From Lederbergia sp. NSJ-179 (GTDB lineage Bacteria > Bacillota > Bacilli > Bacillales > Bacillaceae_C), in contig NZ_JALIFP010000017.1 of the NCBI RefSeq assembly GCF_022867885.1, forward strand, positions 21,564 through 85,563: 64,000 nucleotides of DNA. Direction: 5' to 3'. Position numbers and translations under genes: made by a program. Below, in pieces: positions 9,872 to 18,673 of this stretch. The notes under the pieces were generated by a model that had not been told where the DNA came from, searched no databases, and saw only the letters and a program-made list of their open reading frames with translations. Positions within the stretch are counted from its first letter, which is position 1, and every line of letters starts with the position of its first letter.

Positions 9872-10650
9872 GAAGAAACCTCCTCGCCTAAATACGCCTC
9901 TATTACTTTCGGGTTGTTACGAATATCCTCTGGCGTACCTTGTGCGATTAATTGCCCATGATCCAGTACATAGATGCGTTCACATACCCCCATGACAAGC
10001 GGCATATCATGTTCAATTAATAGTACAGTCAATCCAAATTTCTCTCTAATTAAGGAGATTAAATTCATCAGCTCTTGTGTTTCCAGCGGATTCATCCCTG
10101 CAGCTGGTTCATCCAATAATAGCAGTTTGGGATTCGCTGCAAGCGCCCGTGCAATTTCCAAACGTCGTTGTTGTCCGTATGGAAGGTTCTTTGCTTTTTC
10201 ATCCTTATATAAATCGAGATTAAATACTTTTAAACATTCCATTGCCTTTTCTTCCATTTCTTTTTCACCAGAAAAGTGAGATGGGAGTCTGAGAATGGAG
10301 CTGATAAAGCCATGCTTTGCAAGTGAATGATAAGCTACTTTTACATTATCTAAAACGGAAAGTTCACGAAATAAACGAATGTTTTGGAACGTTCGGCTTA
10401 TTCCTTTACGATTTATTTTATATGGCGGGACATTATTTAGACGTTCACCATTTAGCGAAATACTTCCTTTAGTCGGGACATAAACCCCTGTTAAAAGATT
10501 AAAGAAAGTTGTTTTTCCCGCCCCGTTTGGACCAATAAGTCCAACAAGATCGCCCTTATACAACTCCATATTTAGCCCCGCTACTGCTTTTAAACCACCG
10601 AAACGGATGCCCACTTGATTTACTTTAAGCAATGGTGTGTTTGTTGCCAT
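9865..10650 (-). CDS. livG: Branched-chain amino acid ABC transporter ATPase LivG
   Basis: A 261-aa ATPase partner of LivF. Seen: Walker A 'GPNGAGKTT', 'RTFQNIRLF' Q-loop region diagnostic of LivG, signature 'LPYGQQRRLEIARALA', Walker B 'LLLLDEPAAGMNP', H-loop 'LLIEHDM' and C-terminal 'YLGEE'. The ATG at 10650 is preferred to 10668 because AAGGAGG lies 8 bases before it. It overlaps the end of livM by 26 bp. The LivG-specific 30-residue insertion after the Q-loop ('SLAKHGFISSILRLPSHFSG') is present. Confidence 0.93.
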   Translation of the reverse strand: MATNTPLLKVNQVGIRFGGLKAVAGLNMELYKGDLVGLIGPNGAGKTTFFNLLTGVYVPTKGSISLNGERLNNVPPYKINRKGISRTFQNIRLFRELSVLDNVKVAYHSLAKHGFISSILRLPSHFSGEKEMEEKAMECLKVFNLDLYKDEKAKNLPYGQQRRLEIARALAANPKLLLLDEPAAGMNPLETQELMNLISLIREKFGLTVLLIEHDMPLVMGVCERIYVLDHGQLIAQGTPEDIRNNPKVIEAYLGEEVSSC

Positions 10651-11599
10651 CCGTCGGACCTCCTTCAACCGTTTTACGTTTTTTAAAGAATGATGTAATT
10701 TCTTTTGTACCCATTAATCCTTGTGGACGATAAATCATCATCATGATAAGGAGTAGACTGTAAATGATCATTCTTGTCTCAGGATAATCTTGCAGATACG
10801 CCGAAACCATGGCTAAAAGGATGGCAGAAATAACGGAACCTGACATACTGCCTAATCCCCCAAACACGACAATAATCAAAATATCAAATGATTTTAAAAA
10901 TCCAAAGTTTGAAGGCTGAATAATATAAAAGTTATGTGAATATAACCCTCCAGCAATTCCGGCCAAAAATGCCCCTATCGCAAATGCAAGTACTTTATAA
11001 TAAGTAGTGTTGATCCCCATCGCATCAGAAGCCGTTTCATCTTCTCTTACGGAGATACATGCGCGGCCATGCGTTGAGTTCGTAAAGTTTCTGATGGCGA
11101 TAATCGTAATGATCATGCATGCAAATACCCAGGGCCAAGTAGTTAAATGAGAGACCTGCATTCCACTTGCTCCCCCGACGTATTCGATGTTAAGTAACAC
11201 AATGCGAAGTATTTCACCAAAACCTAAAGTGGCAATAGCTAGATAGTCACCTTTTAAACGGAGGGTCGGTATTCCTATAATCAATCCTGCAAGTGCAGCG
11301 ACAATTCCACCAACCACTAGTGCCAATCCAAAAGGAAGTTGGAGCTTCATCGTAAAAATGGCTGATACATAGGCACCAACAGCCAAAAATCCTGCATGAC
11401 CTATAGAAAACTGGCCAGTAATCCCAATAATTAAATGGAGGCTGACGCCCAAAATGATATTAATAGCCATTAAAAATAAAATGTTTGTATAGAAAGAATT
11501 TAAAATTGCTCCGTTAATTAAAAATTGAACGCCCAAAAAGATGACTACTGCTAATAAAATTGAGAGCCAAAAGCCTTTTGCATTTTTAATATTTGTCAT
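10625..11599 (-). CDS. livM: Branched-chain amino acid ABC transporter permease LivM
   Basis: A 324-aa inner permease subunit with about nine to ten hydrophobic segments. Diagnostic stretches include 'GHAGFLAVGAYVSAI', 'GIPTLRLKGDYLAIATLGFGEI' and 'HGRACISVREDETASDAMGI', the cytoplasmic loop that contacts the ATPase, then 'VFGGLGSMSGSVIGA'-like 'VFGGLGSMSGSVISAI'. The ATG at 11599 is chosen because TAGGGGAG precedes it. The longer frame from 11632 overlaps the end of livH without a ribosome site. Works with LivH as a heterodimeric channel for amino acids delivered by LivJ. Confidence 0.92.
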   Translation of the reverse strand: MTNIKNAKGFWLSILLAVVIFLGVQFLINGAILNSFYTNILFLMAINIILGVSLHLIIGITGQFSIGHAGFLAVGAYVSAIFTMKLQLPFGLALVVGGIVAALAGLIIGIPTLRLKGDYLAIATLGFGEILRIVLLNIEYVGGASGMQVSHLTTWPWVFACMIITIIAIRNFTNSTHGRACISVREDETASDAMGINTTYYKVLAFAIGAFLAGIAGGLYSHNFYIIQPSNFGFLKSFDILIIVVFGGLGSMSGSVISAILLAMVSAYLQDYPETRMIIYSLLLIMMMIYRPQGLMGTKEITSFFKKRKTVEGGPTDGNKHTIA

Positions 11600-11612
11600 T
11601 TTTTTGTCTCCC

Positions 11613-12491
11613 CTAAACCTTTTCTCGTACATTTTTACCGAACAGGCCGGACGGAAGGAATAAAAGAATCAAAATAAGTACAACAAAGGCAACTGCGTCA
11701 CGCCAGAGTGAAAAGCCTGCTGCACTGACTAATGCTTCAATGACCCCAAGTGCAAGACCGCCTACCATTGCTCCAGGTATAATCCCAATTCCACCAAAAA
11801 CAGCGGCAACAAAGGCTTTTAGTCCAGGAATAATTCCCATTAACGGGTCTATTTTAGTATAATACGTTCCAAAAATGACCCCAGCTGCTCCTGCTAAAGC
11901 AGAACCAATCGCAAAGGTCGCTGAAATCGTGTTGTTTACATTAATCCCCATAAGCGTTGCTGCTTCAGCGTCATGAGAAACAGCACGCATGGCTTTTCCG
12001 ATCTTCGTTTTATGAACAATGAATTGAAGAATAATCATCAATACGACAGACACACCTAAAATAATGATTGATTGCCCACTAATGGTTACACCAAATACTT
12101 CAATATTCCCAACATTTAAGACATCTCCAGGATATGCTTCAGGTTGGGCACCGCGAACATAAATAAACCCATATTCAATAAGTAAGGAAACGCCAATTGC
12201 CGTGATTAAGGCGGCGATCCGGGTGGCATTACGTAGGGGCTTATACGCGATTCGCTCAATGATAACGCCAAAAAGGGCACATATAACCATCGCTAAAATG
12301 AGAGCAGGAAAAAATGAGAGATGCAAAACCGTTATGGTGTAAAAACCAACAAATGCTCCAATCATAAATATATCGCCATGAGCGAAGTTGATCAGCTTAA
12401 CAATCCCATACACCATCGTGTAGCCTAAGGCAATCAGAGCATATATACTACCGAGTGAGATCCCATTCACTAACTGTTGTATGAGTTCCAT
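11613..12491 (-). CDS. livH: Branched-chain amino acid ABC transporter permease LivH
   Basis: A 292-aa permease with about eight hydrophobic segments. Diagnostic features: N-terminal 'QQLVNGISLGSIYALIALGYTMVYGI', 'INFAHGDIFMIGAF', 'LISLIEYG'-like 'VSLLIEYGFIYVRG', the ATPase-docking loop 'AMRAVSHDAEAATLMGI' and 'VFGGIGIIPGAMVGG'. ATG 12491 follows GGGAGGGTTC. First gene of the H-M-G-F block. It is separated from the binding-protein gene by about 300 bp containing a terminator and repeats, so the permease genes probably depend on readthrough or a separate promoter. Confidence 0.92.
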   Translation of the reverse strand: MELIQQLVNGISLGSIYALIALGYTMVYGIVKLINFAHGDIFMIGAFVGFYTITVLHLSFFPALILAMVICALFGVIIERIAYKPLRNATRIAALITAIGVSLLIEYGFIYVRGAQPEAYPGDVLNVGNIEVFGVTISGQSIIILGVSVVLMIILQFIVHKTKIGKAMRAVSHDAEAATLMGINVNNTISATFAIGSALAGAAGVIFGTYYTKIDPLMGIIPGLKAFVAAVFGGIGIIPGAMVGGLALGVIEALVSAAGFSLWRDAVAFVVLILILLFLPSGLFGKNVREKV

Positions 12492-12790
12492 TATGAACCC
12501 TCCCTTGATTTACTTTATCCCGAATTAACTGGCAGTAAGACCCCCACTTCAATAATTCGAGGAAAAAACGAGAATTGTAAGTGGGGGATCAACTGAAAGT
12601 CAAATCCCCGATTCGTTCAGGTCAACAGGACGTTGGTCACTTAGGCGTTGCCGCAGGACGCGGCGCATTTAGCCTAAGATCATTATTATTCAGTGGGGGA
12701 TGAAAAAAACCCCCACTGAATGAAGTTTCACTTTATAAGTCAATTTTTTTGATAAAAAGAACAGGGGGACTAGCCCCCTTACTAATCAAC
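12492..12790. repeat. livJ-livH spacer: GC-rich dispersed repeat plus hairpins
   Basis: Three structures can be seen. At 12540-12590 'CCCCCACTTC' pairs imperfectly with 'GTAAGTGGGGG'. At about 12608-12675 is a GC-rich block with phased 'CAACAGGACGTTGGTC' and 'GCAGGACGCGGCGCATTTAGCC'. At 12688-12721 is a 12-bp perfect stem (ATTCAGTGGGGG with its complement). The GC-rich block recurs, diverged, at about 14540-14650 (opposite strand) and 22850-22915. The ATTCAGTGGGGG arm recurs at about 31761. No gene is present. Confidence 0.6.
12750..12780 (-). terminator. Terminator downstream of livJ
   Basis: On the minus strand AGGGGG-CTAG-TCCCCCT is followed by GTTCTTTTTATC, 11 bp after the livJ stop. It should end most livJ transcripts and leave less mRNA for livHMGF, the usual way of making excess binding protein. 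Confidence 0.75.
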
Positions 12791-13981
12791 TTATGGATTT
12801 ACAATGGTTTTAAATTCTTGTTTTCCATCTTTATATTCAAGAATTGTAGCTGATTTAATAGGGTTATGATTTTCGTCTACTGTAAAATTACCAGAAACTA
12901 AAGATAAGTCTTTTGTTTTAACAAGTGCTTCTGTAATTTTTTCGGGTTCAGCAGAGCCGGAACGTTTAATGGCATCAGCCAAGAAATAAACAGTATCATA
13001 ACCAAGTGCGTTAAATGCATCTGGAGTTTTGCCATCGTATTTCGCTTCAAATGCTTTTACGAATGCTTGAACCTTTTGATCTTCGGTATTACCGGAAGAA
13101 TAGTGGTTTGTGAGAAACGTGTTATTTAAAGCGTCTCCACCTGCGACTTCAACAAGCTTGGGAGAATCCCAGCCATCTGCCCCCATTAAAGGTACATCAA
13201 TGCCAAGTTCACGGGCTTGCTTTACAATGAGACCAACTTCTTCATAGTACCCCGGAATAAAGACGAAATCAGGTTTGGCAGATTTAATGCGTGTTAATGT
13301 AGCACGGAAATCGGTATCTTTCGCTACATAAGCTTCTTCTGCCACAATTTTCCCGCCGTTTTTCTCAAATACGTCCTTAAATGATTTTGCCAAACCTTTG
13401 GAATAGTCACTGGCACTATCAATGTAAACAGCAGCATTTTTAACTTTTAGTTCGTTTGTTGCAAAATTAGCAGCCACTTCACCTTGGAAAGGATCAATAA
13501 AGCAAGTTCTAAAGATATAATCATTTAATTTTCCGTCATTTACGGTTATGTCTTCTGCAGTCCCTGTTGGAGTGATGAGAGGGATTTTGTTATCCTGTGC
13601 AATTTGAATTTGCGCCTTTGTATTTCCACTTGTCGCTGCTCCAATAATAGTAACGACCTTGTCTTGACTAGTCAGCTTCAATGCTCCGTTTGTAGCCTCG
13701 GATGCTTCTGATTTATTGTCGACTTTTACAAGCTCAATTTTCTTTCCGTCAATGCCTTCTTTATTAATTTCTTCCATTGCAAGCTCTAACCCCTGTGCAA
13801 TAGATGATCCATAAGAAGCTACTTGTCCGGATAATTCAAGGTTTGCACCGACTTTAATGGTACTGTCTTTGTCCACAGAGCCACCCCCGCCGCTAGATTC
13901 TTTTGAATCATTACAGCCAGCCATAACACCAACAGTTAATGTTAGAGCTAGAAAAATGTTAGCTACATTTCTCTTTTTCAT
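12791..13981 (-). CDS. livJ: Branched-chain amino acid-binding lipoprotein LivJ-type
   Basis: A 396-aa extracellular solute-binding protein anchored by a lipid. The signal peptide ends in the lipobox 'VGVMAGCND' (acylated Cys at about residue 23), followed by a Ser/Gly-rich linker. The mature part shows the periplasmic-binding type I fold: 'IKVGANLELSGQVASYGSS', 'AMEEINKEGIDGKKIELV', 'VTIIGAATSGNTKA', 'IPLITPTGTAEDIT', 'NAAVYIDSASDYSKGLAKSF' and 'NALGYDTVYFLADAI'. Specificity for Leu/Ile/Val is inferred from the neighbouring liv permease and ATPase genes. ATG 13981 follows AAAGGAAATG-like sequence downstream of GAGGGGG. Confidence 0.93.
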   Translation of the reverse strand: MKKRNVANIFLALTLTVGVMAGCNDSKESSGGGGSVDKDSTIKVGANLELSGQVASYGSSIAQGLELAMEEINKEGIDGKKIELVKVDNKSEASEATNGALKLTSQDKVVTIIGAATSGNTKAQIQIAQDNKIPLITPTGTAEDITVNDGKLNDYIFRTCFIDPFQGEVAANFATNELKVKNAAVYIDSASDYSKGLAKSFKDVFEKNGGKIVAEEAYVAKDTDFRATLTRIKSAKPDFVFIPGYYEEVGLIVKQARELGIDVPLMGADGWDSPKLVEVAGGDALNNTFLTNHYSSGNTEDQKVQAFVKAFEAKYDGKTPDAFNALGYDTVYFLADAIKRSGSAEPEKITEALVKTKDLSLVSGNFTVDENHNPIKSATILEYKDGKQEFKTIVNP

Positions 13982-14144
13982 TTCCTTTTCCCCCTCGTGA
14001 AAAATGGATTTACATTCCTTGTTTCATTTCTTGAAAAATAACTAACAATATTCTGAAACATAATATTTCTTTATTAGTTTAGTAGTAATTTAGGTGAATA
14101 TACCAATATTTTTCAAAAGAAGTTTTCTACTCTATTTTTTTTGC

Positions 14145-14405
14145 TCGCTCAAGGCCAACCGAAGAATGGATATTGAGGACATCATGGATAGATTACGTAG
14201 GTTGCTCAATGGTTATTTCAATCACTATTGCATAACGGACAATTTACAGATAGTTAAGAACTTCCTTGAATTATATAAATGGATGAACCGAAGAAGCCAA
14301 AGGAAATCATTCAGTTGGGATAAGTTCAACTTATTCCTTAGAAAATATCCTTTACCAAATCCTAGAGTGAAAGTGAACATATATGACCGAAACTATATTC
14401 TGTGA
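14145..14405 (+). pseudogene. Group II intron reverse transcriptase/maturase, C-terminal remnant
   Basis: The readable tail 'LKANRRMDIEDIMDRLRRLL', 'NGYFNHYCITDN', 'ELYKWMNRRSQRKSFSWDKF' and 'FLRKYPLPNPRVKVNIYD' matches the end of LtrA-type intron-encoded proteins (family: LrGyYnYYGitdN, fkWLNRRSQrkSy.W..F, yPLp.PrI..nly). The catalytic reverse transcriptase domain (YADD) and maturase core are missing. Upstream DNA to 14094 is open but unrelated. The following DNA ('GCCCGCACGGATCTGTGAGG') looks like the intron RNA just after the ORF, supporting an intron relic. Confidence 0.8.
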
Positions 14406-14776
14406 ATGGAGGTAGGAAGGGCGGTGTGTGATAATATTGCCCGCACGGATCTGTGAGGAGTGAGGAACACGCTCTCCAACTAGAGAACGTGCTCCCGACC
14501 GGGATGAAAGGCAGCGGTGGGACCCGCAGTGCGAATGAGGATCAAAGGCTAAGTTCGCGCCGTTCTGGCGGCAGGCTCAAAGTGCAACGTCCTGTTGCGT
14601 CGCCTGCACTAGTACGTCCTTGTACGTCGCAACGCTTTTGTGACCTACATCCGGTAGGTCTGAGGAGGCTCACCGGCCGCCCGCGGAAAGCGAAGTATAT
14701 TTCCGGAGCGGTTATATGCCTCCCATTAGTTCGTTTTTTTCTTTGGTGAAAACAGTTTTGTCCCAATCTTTTCCCA
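14406..14776. repeat. Group II intron 3' tail fused to GC-rich dispersed repeat
   Basis: At 14408-14460 the sequence resembles the intron RNA that normally follows the maturase stop. A paired 'ACACGCTCTC/GAGAACGTG' hairpin follows near 14465-14492. From about 14540 'GGCTAAGTTCGCGCCGTTCT' and 'CAACGTCCTGTTGCGTCGCC' are the inverted counterpart of the repeat at 22850-22915 ('GGCGCGAACTTAGCC'). A complete intron domain V could not be recognised. No gene is supported. Confidence 0.5.
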
Positions 14777-15151
14777 CTATAATGAAGCATTCTCTGCTTT
14801 TAGCTTTGTTTGTGCTTCACTTGGAATCTCTTTCCATTGCACTTCATCAAAAGAAGTGACTTCATTGCCCTTCTTTACATAGAGCATTAAATAAGCACCT
14901 TGACGCAATTCCCTGAAGGCAGAGAATTCTACTGTCACTGCTTTCCCTTTTTCATTATACGCCGTTTGGTTGTACCAATACCTAGTCATAATCTCTCCAT
15001 TGTCCAGCTTATCTTCTGTTATGTCAGTTGGTTCGATTACTTCTACATATACATGGTCTTTCCCAAAGCGATTGAAATCAACTGTTAACAACACCACTAC
15101 AGCCCCGACGAATAAAGCTAAAACACCAATAACAGCAACTATTTTTTTCAA
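14777..15151 (-). CDS. yxeA: YxeA-family secreted/membrane-anchored protein
   Basis: A 124-aa protein with an N-terminal signal or anchor ('KKIVAVIGVLALFVGAVVVLL') and an extracytoplasmic domain ('RYWYNQTAYNEKGKAVTVEF', 'LRQGAYLMLYVKKGNEVTSFDEVQ') typical of YxeA (DUF1093). Start is TTG 15151, directly behind AGGAGGGG. The longer frame from 15223 lies inside the upstream permease gene. In B. subtilis yxeA closes the yxdJKLM-yxeA operon, which responds to cationic peptides such as LL-37. Here it follows the permease gene by one base, consistent with that operon. Its biochemical role is unknown. Confidence 0.8.
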   Translation of the reverse strand: MKKIVAVIGVLALFVGAVVVLLTVDFNRFGKDHVYVEVIEPTDITEDKLDNGEIMTRYWYNQTAYNEKGKAVTVEFSAFRELRQGAYLMLYVKKGNEVTSFDEVQWKEIPSEAQTKLKAENASL

Positions 15152-15152
15152 A

Positions 15153-17012
15153 TTAATTCCCCTCCTGAATCGTTGTTCGATAAAAACATTGAACGGTAAT
15201 AAAATAATAAATAATATAGACAAATGTATAAGCGAGCATCCACCATAAGATTGGTTCCCACAAATTCATGTGTAATAAGTTTGAAATGGCGATTAAAGCG
15301 ACCGTGCCATGCATTAATCCAAGGGATAATGGGGCGATAAACACCAAGCCCATTTGATAACGGATTGTCCGCTTCATTTCTTGTTTCGATACACCAATTT
15401 TATAAAGAATTCCGTATTTACTTTTATCTTCTTCTGCCTCTGTCATCATCTTGAAGAAAATAATGCTTCCTGTTGCTAATAAGAACACTAAACCTAGGAA
15501 ACTACCGACAAACAACTGGGTACCTGAGGCTTTTAATGACTCTTGATAATCTCTAAGTGCACTTGAGAATTTTTCGGTATCAAGTGAAGAAGCTAGTTCC
15601 TCAGATAAATCGTCATGTTTCTTATAATTATCCAATTGAATGGCGTGGAATTTTGTTGCTTCTCCAGCAAGCGCTTGATACTGTTTACCACCTAAGACAA
15701 GCACACTGCCAGGTAGTACTTCTACATTAAAAATAGACTTGGGATACATTTTTTGAATCTGATACTGATTATTGCCCACTACGACTTCTTCAATTTTCTC
15801 CGACCAGCGTTCATCATAGAAAGGTTCAATCAACAGTGCCTCTGTCTGTTTCCGATTAATTTGCTCAATATCGTCCCAATCTAATGCTTTGGCAAGCTGA
15901 GCAAATGTGGATTGATCAATGATAGAGTATTCTTTATCCATTTCCTCACCAGGCACCCGAATATTTTTTGTTTCAAATTCAATGTTTGCTTCTACCGATT
16001 CTTCTTCTATTTCATATTGTGGTCCTTGCCACATAAAGGAAAATGGCGCATAAGCTTCGACATTCTTATCTGTGTTATAATACATGCCGAAGACGGCTCC
16101 ACCAGCAGTAATCGTTGTCGCGCTTAAGGTGGCAATAATCGTTAATGTTTTTGCGTTCCCACGAATGCGATATAGAAGCTGTGAAGCTGTCATCAGATTA
16201 AGACCTTTCCATGCCCAAATTTCTCTTTTCTTCATTTTATTTAATACGTAAACGAACACACTATTGAATAAAAAGTAAGAGCCAATAATCGTTAATGCTA
16301 TCACCACAAGGGGTGTTGCAATACCCAAGACTCGCCACACCTCTGAGGTTGCAAAATCCTGTAATGCGATCCAATAAGCCAAAATTAAAGCTAACACACC
16401 AGTCAATACAGCAATGATCCGGGCTTTGGGCTGTTCCTCTCCCTTTTTAGCTGCCTGAAACAAATCAATCAACTTAAATTGATAAATAACACGATAGCCC
16501 AGTAATGATGTAACGAGGAATATGACAAAAAATACAACAACTGTATTGAGAATGGCGTTAGCAGAGAAAGTCAGCCCAAGTGTCATCTCCATTCCCATTA
16601 ACTTCAATAAAATCTGCAAAAGTAATTGCGATAAAAAGAATCCCAGTACTACACCAATAACTAATGAAATAATTCCAATCATCATATTCTCAAAGAAAAG
16701 CAAGAAGCCGATTGTTCGTTTTCTGACCCCTAATAAAGAATAGAGCGCCACTTCTTTTTTTCTTTTTTTCATAAAAAATGTATTGGAATATAGGATGAAA
16801 ATAGCCACAAAGATCATTAGTACAAAGGCGGAAGCACTCATAATACTTTGGGTTTGTCTTGATGTTTCTGCTAAACCACTGATATTATCGCTATACTTTA
16901 ACGTAGCAAAAGTAAAATAAATAATGATTGAAAACACCGTTGCCCCGATATAGAGTGCATAATGTTTGATATTGCGTTTGATATTTTTTGCGGCTAGATC
17001 AAATAATGTCAT
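15153..17012 (-). CDS. Bce/YxdM-type ABC transporter permease
   Basis: A 619-aa FtsX-type permease of the BceB/YxdM class, which detects and removes peptide antibiotics and often signals to a partner kinase. Seen: first transmembrane segment after 'KNIKRNIKHYALYIGATVFS', a large extracellular loop of about 200 residues between TM7 and TM8 (roughly residues 310-510, beginning 'YYNTDKNVEAYAPFSFMW'), and C-terminal segments after 'ASGTQLFVGSFLGLVFLLATGS' with 'KYGILYKIGVSKQEMKRTI', all hallmarks of the class. Start 17012 is chosen over 17024 because GGTGG precedes it. It overlaps the ATPase gene. Closest in layout to yxdM. Confidence 0.88.
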   Translation of the reverse strand: MTLFDLAAKNIKRNIKHYALYIGATVFSIIIYFTFATLKYSDNISGLAETSRQTQSIMSASAFVLMIFVAIFILYSNTFFMKKRKKEVALYSLLGVRKRTIGFLLFFENMMIGIISLVIGVVLGFFLSQLLLQILLKLMGMEMTLGLTFSANAILNTVVVFFVIFLVTSLLGYRVIYQFKLIDLFQAAKKGEEQPKARIIAVLTGVLALILAYWIALQDFATSEVWRVLGIATPLVVIALTIIGSYFLFNSVFVYVLNKMKKREIWAWKGLNLMTASQLLYRIRGNAKTLTIIATLSATTITAGGAVFGMYYNTDKNVEAYAPFSFMWQGPQYEIEEESVEANIEFETKNIRVPGEEMDKEYSIIDQSTFAQLAKALDWDDIEQINRKQTEALLIEPFYDERWSEKIEEVVVGNNQYQIQKMYPKSIFNVEVLPGSVLVLGGKQYQALAGEATKFHAIQLDNYKKHDDLSEELASSLDTEKFSSALRDYQESLKASGTQLFVGSFLGLVFLLATGSIIFFKMMTEAEEDKSKYGILYKIGVSKQEMKRTIRYQMGLVFIAPLSLGLMHGTVALIAISNLLHMNLWEPILWWMLAYTFVYIIYYFITVQCFYRTTIQEGN

Positions 17013-17766
17013 GTCCATCACCACCTAATTCTGCCAATTCGTCTAAAATGAATTGAAAAAATTCCTTGCGTGTATGATTACCCCGAATCATTTCTTGCGA
17101 TAATTGGCCATCTTTAATAAAAAGTATTCGGCGACAAAAGCTAGCTGCATAGGCATCGTGTGTGACCAACATGATTGTTGCTTCCTGTTCTAAATTTAAG
17201 GAGCTTAAGTTCTCTAATAAATCAGTTGCTGACTTGGAATCAAGTGCCCCTGTCGGTTCATCTGCAAATAATAATTTTGGCTTTGTTACTAACGCGCGAC
17301 ATGAAGCGGTTCGTTGCTTTTGTCCACCTGAAATTTGATAAGGGTATTTATCTAATAAATCTTCAATACCAAATGTTTTAGCCATACCGAGTACTTTTTC
17401 TTTAATTTCATTTGCAGGCTGCTTGGCAATTGCAAGTGGTAATAGAATATTTTCTCTTACTGTTAGAGAATCTAATAAATTATAATCTTGAAAAATAAAC
17501 CCTAAATGATCTCGACGAAAGTCTGCCAACTTGTTTTCTTTCATCTTGGCAATATTATCTTCCTCAATAAAGATATCTCCATTAGTGGGGGAGTCGATTG
17601 TTGCCAATACATTTAATAAAGTCGATTTCCCAGCACCAGATGGTCCCATTACCCCAACAAATTCACCCGGTTCAATGGTGAACGATATATTTTCAAGGGC
17701 CTTAAAGGTATTCGTGCCTTTTCCGTAAGTTTTTTCGACATTGTTTACTTTTAATACATATTCCAT
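16999..17766 (-). CDS. Bce/YxdL-type ABC transporter ATPase
   Basis: A 255-aa cytoplasmic ATPase partner of the downstream permease, in the MacB/LolD/BceA group. Walker A 'GPSGAGKST', Q-loop 'FIFQDYNLLDSLTVRENI', signature 'ISGGQKQRTASCRAL', Walker B 'LLFADEPTGALDSKSA' and H-loop 'MLVTHD' are all present. 'NVEKTYGKGTNTFKALENI' at the N-terminus is typical of BceA-like proteins. First gene of a minus-strand operon ATPase-permease-yxeA, divergent from the two-component system. ATG 17766 has AGAGGTGC upstream. Confidence 0.9.
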   Translation of the reverse strand: MEYVLKVNNVEKTYGKGTNTFKALENISFTIEPGEFVGVMGPSGAGKSTLLNVLATIDSPTNGDIFIEEDNIAKMKENKLADFRRDHLGFIFQDYNLLDSLTVRENILLPLAIAKQPANEIKEKVLGMAKTFGIEDLLDKYPYQISGGQKQRTASCRALVTKPKLLFADEPTGALDSKSATDLLENLSSLNLEQEATIMLVTHDAYAASFCRRILFIKDGQLSQEMIRGNHTRKEFFQFILDELAELGGDGHDII

Positions 17767-17811
17767 TTGTTATGCACCTCTTTCTGATACTTTCACTATA
17801 CTTCGCCACCC

Positions 17812-17845
17812 TTACATGAAATTCACGTCTACCTTACAAAATTCT
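17812..17845. promoter_or_regulatory. Candidate response-regulator direct repeat in the divergent promoter region
   Basis: TTACATGAAATTC (17812) and TTACAAAATTC (17834) are direct repeats with starts 22 bp apart, about two helical turns, as OmpR-family dimers prefer. They lie between the divergent ABC and two-component operons. A possible -10 for the ABC side (TATAGT on the minus strand) is at 17795-17800. Confidence 0.4.
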
Positions 17846-17921
17846 TAAATGAGGTATTCCTCGATAAAAAGCTGTTATGATAAGAGATAAATAAGAGATA
17901 CATCGTGAAAGGATGAGAGAT

Positions 17922-18632
17922 ATGGAGGCACCACGCATATTAATTGTCGATGATGAAAAGGATTTATGTCAGTTGATGAAAACTACCTTAATGAAGGAAG
18001 GTTTTGCCGAAGTAGAAACAGCCGGCACCTTACAAGAGGGTTGGGAGAAATTCGAGCAGTTTGCACCTAGCATCGCTATTTTAGATATCATGCTTCCAGA
18101 TGGTGAGGGCTACGATCTTTGCCGGAAGATTAGGGAGACATCTCGCATTCCTATTTTATTTCTATCGGCTAAGTCAGATGAAGTGGATAAGATACTTGGG
18201 CTTGCGATTGGCGGGGATGATTATATTACCAAACCGTTCAGTCCAAAAGAGGTGGCTTACCGTGTAAAGGCTCAGCTTCGGCGTGCCGGGATATATACAA
18301 TGGAATCAAGTGCCCGAACTATGGAAAAGAAGGAGAAAACCGTTGGGGTATTTAAGATGAATACAGAAGAAACAGAAATAACTAAGAATGGACAGCGATT
18401 AGAGTTAACAGCAAAAGAAGTCGGATTAATGGCCTGCTTTCTTCGGCATCCCAATCAAATCTTAAGTAAAGAAACATTATTCCGCACCGTTTGGGGAGAG
18501 GACTTCTATGGTGCTGACAATACCTTAATGGTACATATTCGACGACTTCGAGAAAAAGTGGAGGATTCCCCATCGAAACCAAAGCATATTCTCACAGTCA
18601 AGGGGTTAGGTTATCGTTTTATCCCGCATTAA
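17922..18632 (+). CDS. OmpR/PhoB-family response regulator
   Basis: A 236-aa DNA-binding response regulator. Receiver domain: acidic pocket 'LIVDDEKDL', phospho-acceptor Asp in 'IAILDIMLPDGEGYDLC', Ser/Thr switch 'ILFLSAKSDEVDKI' and Lys in 'DDYITKPFSP'. A linker of about 30 residues leads to a winged helix with 'LTAKEVGLMACFLRHPNQIL', 'LFRTVWGEDFYGADNTLMVH' and 'KHILTVKGLGYRF'. ATG 17922 is preferred to 17913 because AAAGG lies at the right distance. It is followed after 41 bp by its kinase and probably controls the divergent ABC/yxeA operon. Confidence 0.92.
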   Translation: MEAPRILIVDDEKDLCQLMKTTLMKEGFAEVETAGTLQEGWEKFEQFAPSIAILDIMLPDGEGYDLCRKIRETSRIPILFLSAKSDEVDKILGLAIGGDDYITKPFSPKEVAYRVKAQLRRAGIYTMESSARTMEKKEKTVGVFKMNTEETEITKNGQRLELTAKEVGLMACFLRHPNQILSKETLFRTVWGEDFYGADNTLMVHIRRLREKVEDSPSKPKHILTVKGLGYRFIPH

Positions 18633-18673
18633 CAGACAGCCAAGAATCAGAGGATGGAAGCAGGTGAGATAGA

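Noticed and set aside
14453..14790. Overlapping ORFs on both strands in the GC-rich segment
   Set aside because: They lie in intron tail and repeat DNA; translations show no family and GC-rich DNA is prone to chance open frames.
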